DNA of 20,551 bases from Methylococcaceae bacterium UBA1147 (GTDB lineage: Bacteria; Pseudomonadota; Gammaproteobacteria; Methylococcales; UBA1147), in contig DBZZ01000041.1 of NCBI GenBank assembly GCA_002311315.1, positions 10,514 through 31,064 on the forward strand, read 5' to 3'. The notes under the pieces were generated by a model that was not told the origin of the DNA, did not search any database, and was given only the letters and a program-made list of their open reading frames with translations. Of the stretch, positions 15,220 to 20,551 are shown piece after piece; positions within the stretch are counted from its first letter, which is position 1; each line of letters starts with the position of its first letter. Both the position numbers and the translations under genes were made by a program.

Positions 15220-15618
15220 ATGAAAAGAGAAATCATATCGACACCGGAAGCACCCCAGGCGATTGGCACCTATTCGCAGGCAGTCAAGATCAATAATATT
15301 GTTTATTTGTCCGGCCAGATCCCGCTTGACCCGGAATCCATGTTGATGGTGGAAGGCGGGATCGAGGAACAGATTCACAGGGTGTTCCAGAACCTCACTG
15401 CCGTAGCCCGTACAGCTGGCGGGTCGTTGGATGATTTCGCCAAGCTGAATATCTACCTGACCGATTTGTCCAACTTTCCAGTGGTCAACGAAATCATGGC
15501 AGAGTATTTTCAGGAGCCATATCCTGCGCGCGCCGCGGTCGGCGTAGCCGCCCTGCCCAAGGATGCTGGAGTGGAGATGGATGCCATCATGGTCCTGGAC
15601 CAGGAATACAGCTACTGA
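15220..15618 (+). CDS. ridA: RidA family enamine/imine deaminase
   Basis: Cytosolic trimeric enzyme that hydrolyses reactive 2-aminoacrylate and related enamines released by PLP enzymes such as threonine dehydratase. At 132 residues it has normal length. Seen: YSQAV (18-22), VYLSGQIPLDP (28-38), YPARAAVGVAALPKDAGVEMDAI (101-123, in pieces PARAAVGVA and VEMDAI) with the substrate-binding Arg104 and Glu119 that define active RidA members. It follows spoT by 89 bases, which hold a 6-bp hairpin (CCCTGC at 15179-15184 with GCAGGG at 15189-15194) without a U-tract. recG starts seven bases after its stop. A spoT-ridA-recG order is familiar in Pseudomonas-like genomes. Confidence 0.95.
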   Translation: MKREIISTPEAPQAIGTYSQAVKINNIVYLSGQIPLDPESMLMVEGGIEEQIHRVFQNLTAVARTAGGSLDDFAKLNIYLTDLSNFPVVNEIMAEYFQEPYPARAAVGVAALPKDAGVEMDAIMVLDQEYSY

Positions 15619-15625
15619 CTGAATC

Positions 15626-17737
15626 TTGCAACTGTTGAACGCGACTCCGCACGGTCCCGAGACGGTTGCCGTCAGCCAACTCCGGGGGGTTGGGGCACAG
15701 ATCTCGAGGCGTCTTGCCAAGCTGGAGGTCTACTCCATCAGTGACTTGCTGTTCCACCTGCCGTTTCGCTACGAAGACCGTACCCGTGCCTGCCCGATCG
15801 GAGGTCTTGTTGTGGGCAGCAAGACACTGATCGAAGGCCGCATTGAACTTGCCGAAATCATGATGCGTCCGCGGCGGACCCTGGTCTGCAGAATCGGTGA
15901 TGGAACAGGGTTGTTGACCCTGCGATTTTTCTATTTCAATTCCGCTCAGAAGGCAAGATTGGGCAGGGGTGCCCGGATTCGCTGTTTTGGGGAAGTCCGT
16001 GCCGGATTCAACGGACTAGAAATGATTCACCCCGAATATCAACCAGTGCCGGAAGTCGGGGTTGCCGAGGATTTGCAGGCGCTTACGGCAGTTTACCGGC
16101 TGACTGACGGGATTAGCCAGGCCCGCATGCGACGTCTCGTTACCCAGGCCATTGAATGGTGGAAAGGAACAGAGGGTTTATCAGGGCTGCAGGATCTGTT
16201 GCCGGCGCCGCTGGTCGAAAGCCTGGGGTTTCCGGAACTGGAGCCTTCGCTGGCGATGCTGCATGAGCCTCCTGCCGAGATGTCGGTAGAACAGCTTTCG
16301 GCATGGGACCATCCGGCCCAGCATCGGCTGGTCTGCGAGGAGTTGATCGCCCATTATCTTTCCCTGAGCCAGGCCAGGATGCAGGGCAGGAAGAAGAAGG
16401 CCCGGGTTTTCGAAGCAACAGGGGCGACCGTTGACAGATTCCTGGAGGCACTGCCCTTCGATCTTACCGGTGCACAGGTACGGGTGATTCGTGAAGCAGA
16501 GGATGATCTTTGCTCCGGCCATCCGATGATGCGCTTGGTGCACGGTGATGTAGGGTCTGGAAAAACCGTGGTTGCGGCCTGCTGTTCGTTGTCGGTTCTT
16601 GTCGACGGCTGGCAAGTGGCATTGATGGCGCCGACCGAACTACTGGCCGAACAACACCATTCCAATTTTAGCCAGTGGCTGGAACCTCTGGGAATGACCG
16701 TGGGCTTTCTATCCGGCAATCAGCCGGAAAAGGTTCGCAAGGAGACACTGGAACTGATTCGATCAGGATCCATCGGTGTCGTGGTTGGAACGCATGCCCT
16801 TTTCCAGCAGGCGGTCAGCTTCAGTAGGCTTGGTCTGGTCATCATCGATGAACAGCATCGCTTTGGGGTGGATCAGAGGCTCGCTTTGCGAGACAAGGGT
16901 CAGGTTGACGGGTACGTGCCTCATCAGCTGGTCATGACGGCAACACCGATTCCAAGGACCCTGGCCATGCTCCGGTTTGCCGACCTGGATGTCTCGGTCA
17001 TCGATGAATTGCCGCCAGGGCGCAAACCGGTAAAGACCTCGGTGATCCCGGCTTCACGTCGTGAAGAGGTCATCGACCGGATCAGTGCCTGGATTGCCGG
17101 GGGTCGGCAGGCATACTGGGTCTGTACCTTGATTGAGGAGTCCGATTTCCTTCAGTGTGAGGCGGCCGAAAAAACAGCTACGAATCTGGGGAAAGCGCTT
17201 TCTGGTATTCGGGTAGGGCTGGTGCATGGCAGAATGCCTGCAATGGAAAAAGATGCCGTCATGCAGTCATTCAAACAGCACCGGTACGACCTGTTGGTCG
17301 CGACTACTGTGATCGAAGTGGGCGTGGACGTTGCCAACGCGGACCTGATGGTGATCGAGAATCCAGAGCGGTTGGGCTTGGCCCAGTTGCACCAACTTCG
17401 TGGCCGAGTCGGGCGTGGAGCCGGGAACGGTTTCTGCCTGTTGATGTACCAGAGTCCGCTTTCCAGCCTGGCAAAGGAGAGACTTTCCATGTTGCGGGAA
17501 ACCACCGACGGTTTTAGAATTGCCGAAAAGGATCTCGAGCTTCGCGGGCCCGGTGATGTAATGGGCACGCGCCAGACCGGTCAGATCCAGTTTCGTCTGG
17601 CCGACCTTGGAAGGGACCGGAACTTGCTCGAGCTGGCTGTCGCCGCTGCCCGGCGTATCCAGACCGAATTCCCCGAGTACGTGCAACCTCTGATTCAGCG
17701 TTGGGTCGGCGGCGGAGCCAGGTATGCCAATGTTTGA
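15626..17737 (+). CDS. recG: ATP-dependent DNA helicase RecG
   Basis: Monomeric branch-migration helicase acting on stalled replication forks, R-loops and Holliday junctions. At 703 residues it is close to the E. coli protein (693) and collinear with it. Seen: the N-terminal wedge/OB domain (FHLPFRYEDRT near 43-53, MIHPEYQP near 133-140), Walker A GDVGSGKT (307-314), MAPTELLAEQH (334-344), DEQH motif II (408-411, in VIIDEQHRFG), TATPIPRTLAM motif III, and late helicase motifs VATTVIEVGVDV and HQLRGRVGRG. The TTG at 15626 is the best start, since the family N-terminal pattern begins immediately after it, but no good ribosome site is present and a TTG three codons later is possible. It is seven bases after ridA, so it is probably co-transcribed. 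Confidence 0.95.
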   Translation: MQLLNATPHGPETVAVSQLRGVGAQISRRLAKLEVYSISDLLFHLPFRYEDRTRACPIGGLVVGSKTLIEGRIELAEIMMRPRRTLVCRIGDGTGLLTLRFFYFNSAQKARLGRGARIRCFGEVRAGFNGLEMIHPEYQPVPEVGVAEDLQALTAVYRLTDGISQARMRRLVTQAIEWWKGTEGLSGLQDLLPAPLVESLGFPELEPSLAMLHEPPAEMSVEQLSAWDHPAQHRLVCEELIAHYLSLSQARMQGRKKKARVFEATGATVDRFLEALPFDLTGAQVRVIREAEDDLCSGHPMMRLVHGDVGSGKTVVAACCSLSVLVDGWQVALMAPTELLAEQHHSNFSQWLEPLGMTVGFLSGNQPEKVRKETLELIRSGSIGVVVGTHALFQQAVSFSRLGLVIIDEQHRFGVDQRLALRDKGQVDGYVPHQLVMTATPIPRTLAMLRFADLDVSVIDELPPGRKPVKTSVIPASRREEVIDRISAWIAGGRQAYWVCTLIEESDFLQCEAAEKTATNLGKALSGIRVGLVHGRMPAMEKDAVMQSFKQHRYDLLVATTVIEVGVDVANADLMVIENPERLGLAQLHQLRGRVGRGAGNGFCLLMYQSPLSSLAKERLSMLRETTDGFRIAEKDLELRGPGDVMGTRQTGQIQFRLADLGRDRNLLELAVAAARRIQTEFPEYVQPLIQRWVGGGARYANV

Positions 17738-17871
17738 AGCGCCAAAAGTCGGATAATTGATTCGCCAACCTAAATTCGCTTGACTCTTAATTCTCTTTTT
17801 GACTTTCCCGAATCTCGTGAACGGACACCTGACTGCATGGGTTTGGAAAATTTATCCTAAGGACCATTCAT

Positions 17872-18435
17872 TTGCATAAACGAAGTGCAATTTTTCTGCG
17901 CCAACCTGACTGGTATTCCAACCGGTCAGGCACACGGTCCGGCATTCCTGCGGATGTGGCATCCTGGATTTTTGAAACCTGTTCACTGACCCAGCGTCTT
18001 AAAAAAACCTGCGGAGTCAGGTTTCGTGTTGCCGTTGTACACCAGCGCTGGACCCGACCCTGGCCTGACGAAGCTAGGCTCCTACACCTGGGCATGCACC
18101 AGTGGGCACTGGTGCGGGAAGTTCAGCTGTTCTGTCATCGGAAGCCGGTGATCGTTGCCAGGACCGTGATCCCGTCGGACACGCTGAAAGGGTCGCAGCG
18201 GAAGCTTGCCTCACTGGGGACCCGGCCACTCGGTGAAGTGATCTTTACCTATCCGGGGCTTAGACGACATAGTCTTGATATTGCCAACGTTGCTTGCCAC
18301 GACTGGAATCCAGGGCTGCGCGAATCGCTGGATATCAATCGGCAAACCTGGGGCCGCAGAACCGTCTATGGGATTGGTCAGCGCAGGCTGCTGGTTTGTG
18401 AATTCTTTTTGCCTTCGGTACTCGGGTTGGGGTAA
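17872..18435 (+). CDS. ubiC: Chorismate pyruvate-lyase UbiC
   Basis: Converts chorismate to 4-hydroxybenzoate and pyruvate, the first committed step of ubiquinone synthesis, in the cytosol. At 187 residues it is longer than E. coli UbiC (165). Seen: REVQL with Arg82, ARTVIPSDTL (96-105), LGTRPLGEVIF (115-125), WGRRT (160-164) and CEFFLP (176-181) with Glu177. Arg82, Leu120 and Glu177 match the E. coli active-site residues R76, L114 and E155 in order. The start is TTG, chosen because AAGGA (17859-17863) lies eight bases upstream and no ATG fits. The gene is very rich in Arg and Trp. It follows recG by 134 bases with no clear promoter, and ubiA begins six bases after its stop. Confidence 0.9.
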   Translation: MHKRSAIFLRQPDWYSNRSGTRSGIPADVASWIFETCSLTQRLKKTCGVRFRVAVVHQRWTRPWPDEARLLHLGMHQWALVREVQLFCHRKPVIVARTVIPSDTLKGSQRKLASLGTRPLGEVIFTYPGLRRHSLDIANVACHDWNPGLRESLDINRQTWGRRTVYGIGQRRLLVCEFFLPSVLGLG

Positions 18436-18441
18436 TCAATT

Positions 18442-19329
18442 GTGAACATTGACACAGAACTTCGGCAATACCTTGCTGACAGGCTGATTCAGTACTGGTA
18501 CCTGATGAGGCTCCACCGGCCGATCGGCATCTTCCTGCTGTTATGGCCGGCGTTGTGGGCGCTGTGGATCGCAGGCGAGGGAAGTCCCCGTCCGCTGGTG
18601 GCTGCGGTTTTTGTTGCAGGCGTTGTGATTATGAGAGCCGCCGGCTGCGTGATCAATGATTATGCCGATCGGGATTTTGACCCAATGGTGTCCCGGACCC
18701 AGGATCGACCCATTGCTGCGGGCAAGGTTTCACCCAAGGAGGCCCTTGGATTGTTCGCTGTCTTGTGTCTGTTTGCGTTCTGCCTGGTTCTGCAAATGAA
18801 CGGCATGACCATTCTGCTGTCTTTCGTGGGAGTCTTTCTGGCAGCTTCCTACCCGTTCATGAAACGCTATACGCATTTGCCGCAGCTATACTTGGGGCTG
18901 GCTTTCGGTTGGGCGGTTCCGATGGTTTTTGCTGCCCAAACGGAGACTTTTCCGGCCACAGCATGGCTGCTTTACGTTGCTACCATTCTTTGGGCACTGG
19001 CTTACGACACGATGTACGCGATGGTCGACCGTGATGACGACCTGCAGATCGGGGTCAAGTCTACGGCGATCCTGTTTGGTGACAACGATCGCTTGTACAT
19101 TGCGGTGATCCAGGGACTGGTTCTTTTCACGCTATATCTTGTTGGCAGGGATGCGTCGCTGGGTTTGGTTTATGATGTCGGCCTGCTAGTCGCTACGGGG
19201 TTCGTGGTTTACCAGCAGGCACTGATCTTCGATCGTTCCAGGGACGGCTGTTTCAAGGCTTTTCTGAACAACAATTGGTTTGGCGCGGTAGTTTTTGCCG
19301 GAATCGTGTTGGACTATCTGAGCCGATGA
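18442..19329 (+). CDS. ubiA: 4-hydroxybenzoate polyprenyltransferase UbiA
   Basis: Inner-membrane prenyltransferase that attaches the polyprenyl tail to 4-hydroxybenzoate, directly using the product of UbiC. At 295 residues it has normal length, with about eight or nine hydrophobic segments. Seen: first Asp-rich motif NDYADRDFD (72-80; D73, D76, D80) and second motif YDTMYAMVDRDDD (188-200; D189, Y192, D196), which bind the Mg-diphosphate; also KSTAILFG. The start is GTG at 18442, preceded by a G-rich GGTTGGGG stretch. No alternative ATG fits, because residues close to the start (YWYLMRLHRPIG) are already part of the conserved core. It forms a two-gene unit with ubiC. I see no terminator after it. 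Confidence 0.95.
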   Translation: MNIDTELRQYLADRLIQYWYLMRLHRPIGIFLLLWPALWALWIAGEGSPRPLVAAVFVAGVVIMRAAGCVINDYADRDFDPMVSRTQDRPIAAGKVSPKEALGLFAVLCLFAFCLVLQMNGMTILLSFVGVFLAASYPFMKRYTHLPQLYLGLAFGWAVPMVFAAQTETFPATAWLLYVATILWALAYDTMYAMVDRDDDLQIGVKSTAILFGDNDRLYIAVIQGLVLFTLYLVGRDASLGLVYDVGLLVATGFVVYQQALIFDRSRDGCFKAFLNNNWFGAVVFAGIVLDYLSR

Positions 19330-19414
19330 AGGATGGTGATTCTGAGAGTTGACCGATGTAGTTAAACCCGGGACAGGGGCCAGGCAGTTTATCGAGCCAC
19401 TAGGCCACCCGGAC

Positions 19415-19443
19415 CGGCGGCGATGAACATTCCTGGGCCGCCG
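19415..19443. repeat. GC-rich hairpin upstream of the persulfide dioxygenase gene
   Basis: CGGCGGC (19415-19421) pairs perfectly with GCCGCCG (19437-19443) over a 15-base loop. No T-run follows, so it is not a normal intrinsic terminator. It lies 53 bases before the next start codon, in a 167-base gap (19330-19496) that otherwise shows only the GGAG ribosome site at 19485-19488. Confidence 0.35.
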
Positions 19444-19496
19444 ATACCGCGGGCTTTCTCTATCCAGAACATCTTTAAATAACCGGAGCATCTGAC

Positions 19497-20540
19497 ATGA
19501 TTTTCCAGGAACTTAACAACAGCATCTGCAAAACTTATCTGCTGGGCTGTGAGGCCACCGGGCGAGCCCTGATCGTTGATCCGGTATCGACCCGTACAGA
19601 CCGATACCTGGCGATGCTGGCCTACCACGGTCTGAACCTGGATTATGTATTGGACACTCACACGCACGCCGATCACCGTTCAGCCTGCGGTGAATTGAGT
19701 GTTCTGACTGGCGCTAAAATTGTGAGGCATTTTACCGGACCGCAGCCGAATGCCGACATCCATGTCCTGGATGGTGATCCTCTTGTTGTCGGAAACATTG
19801 AACTCAAAGTGCTCTATACGCCTGGGCATACCCCCGACGGTATTAGCTTGCTGGGGCCGGAACGGGTGCTGACGGGCGACTCCTTGCTCGTGGGCGGCAC
19901 CGGAAGAACCGATTTTGCGGCCGGTGATGCGGGCCAGCAGTTTGACAGTATCAGCAAGAAACTTTTCACCCTTCCCGACGAGACCCTGGTATTCCCTGGG
20001 CATGATTACCGGGGCAATACCCAGTCAACGATCGGCCATGAAAAACGGAATAACCCGCGTTTGGCTGGCAAGACTCGGGACCAGTACATCGCGATCATGG
20101 ACAACCTCGGATTGCCCCTGCCTGAGCAAATTCAGGAAGTACTGCAGATTAATGCTACTGACGTCGAGGACAGTGAAATCAACTATCCGTCGATTTGCGA
20201 ACTCAACAAGGTATTCCAGATGAACGCGGAAAGCGTACTGGATGAGACTGGCGCTGACAGTTCCACCCTGGTGATCGATGTCCGCCAGGACCAGGAATTC
20301 AATGGGGAACTGGGACATATTGCCGGAGCTGTCCTCATTCCGCTTAATCGCTTGGCGGCGAAGACCACCGAGTTTGAAGACGACAGGGACCGGAAAATCA
20401 TCACTGTTTGCCGGGCCGGGGTTCGCAGCACTACGGCGGCGGCCATATTAACTGCCCTCAATTTCACGGATGTCCACAATCTAAAGGGAGGAATGATCGA
20501 ATGGACAAGGAAGGGGTTTTCCGTGGAAAGAAAAGGCTGA
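19497..20540 (+). CDS. Persulfide dioxygenase-rhodanese fusion protein
   Basis: Predicted two-step sulfur enzyme of 347 residues. Residues 1-245 are an ETHE1-type metallo-beta-lactamase-fold persulfide dioxygenase that oxidises glutathione persulfide to sulfite. Fe ligands by ETHE1 comparison: His55 in THTHADHRS, His111 in TPGHTPDG and Asp128 in TGDSL. GRTDF (136-140) and FPGHDY (166-171) are further family motifs. Residues 250-345 are a rhodanese domain with VIDVRQDQEF and the intact active loop CRAGVR (Cys305-Arg310). The same order and size as the characterised Burkholderia PRF proteins suggest that the rhodanese part exchanges sulfane sulfur with the dioxygenase product. There is no signal peptide, so it is cytosolic. 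The ribosome site GGAG (19485-19488) fixes the start. Neighbours give no further sulfur-pathway context, as the window ends just after. Confidence 0.92.
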   Translation: MIFQELNNSICKTYLLGCEATGRALIVDPVSTRTDRYLAMLAYHGLNLDYVLDTHTHADHRSACGELSVLTGAKIVRHFTGPQPNADIHVLDGDPLVVGNIELKVLYTPGHTPDGISLLGPERVLTGDSLLVGGTGRTDFAAGDAGQQFDSISKKLFTLPDETLVFPGHDYRGNTQSTIGHEKRNNPRLAGKTRDQYIAIMDNLGLPLPEQIQEVLQINATDVEDSEINYPSICELNKVFQMNAESVLDETGADSSTLVIDVRQDQEFNGELGHIAGAVLIPLNRLAAKTTEFEDDRDRKIITVCRAGVRSTTAAAILTALNFTDVHNLKGGMIEWTRKGFSVERKG

Positions 20541-20551
20541 AAACGCGGTCT

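Noticed and set aside
19497..20540. Calling the last gene glyoxalase II or a beta-lactamase
   Set aside because: The GRTDF motif, ETHE1-like ligand spacing and the fused active rhodanese domain point to persulfide dioxygenase.

Overview
The window looks like ordinary chromosome from a gammaproteobacterium with ubiquinone-based respiration. The evidence is a ubiC-ubiA pair, the gene order rpoZ-spoT-ridA-recG, a Vibrio-type TonB2 operon headed by a DUF3450 gene, and a proC-yggT pair. Base composition and codon use look even throughout. I see no insertion sequence, prophage, integrase, tRNA, rRNA or CRISPR array. Nearly every gene can be assigned to a family by its motifs. The assignment to Gammaproteobacteria is an inference; genus cannot be read from this.

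Layout. (1) 7-1427, + strand: proC and a yggT-family membrane protein, probably the end of a yggS-proC-yggT operon. (2) 1449-4292, - strand: a class I DAHP synthase, a fused ThiS-ThiG protein and TrmB, with an ATGA overlap between the first two. (3) 4293-4607: a divergent control region with candidate promoters on both strands and operator-like repeats. (4) 4608-9531, + strand: a six-gene, tightly overlapping energy-transduction operon (DUF3450 protein, TtpC-like proton channel, ExbB, ExbD, TonB, TPR protein). No TonB-dependent receptor is nearby. (5) 9732-12245, + strand: rubrerythrin without its rubredoxin domain, then a strong intrinsic terminator, a GlpC-like Fe-S/CCG protein and a DUF3501 protein. 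This set occurs together in other genomes, but I know of no established function. (6) 12536-17737, + strand: rpoZ, spoT, ridA, recG (stringent response, metabolite damage control, recombination). (7) 17872-19329, + strand: ubiC and ubiA, the first two committed steps of ubiquinone synthesis. (8) 19497-20540, + strand: a persulfide dioxygenase-rhodanese fusion, pointing to glutathione persulfide and sulfide detoxification.

Functional links. DAHP synthase feeds chorismate, the substrate of UbiC. UbiA then prenylates the 4-hydroxybenzoate to begin the ubiquinone that supports the proton gradient used by the TtpC/ExbB/ExbD/TonB complex. The rubrerythrin module and the persulfide dioxygenase both suggest life with peroxide or reactive-sulfur stress, perhaps at an oxic-anoxic boundary. 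The best candidate for an undescribed system is the rubrerythrin/GlpC-like/DUF3501 set. The most mechanistically puzzling single protein is the ThiS-ThiG fusion, whose Gly-Gly sulfur-carrier tail is buried inside the polypeptide.
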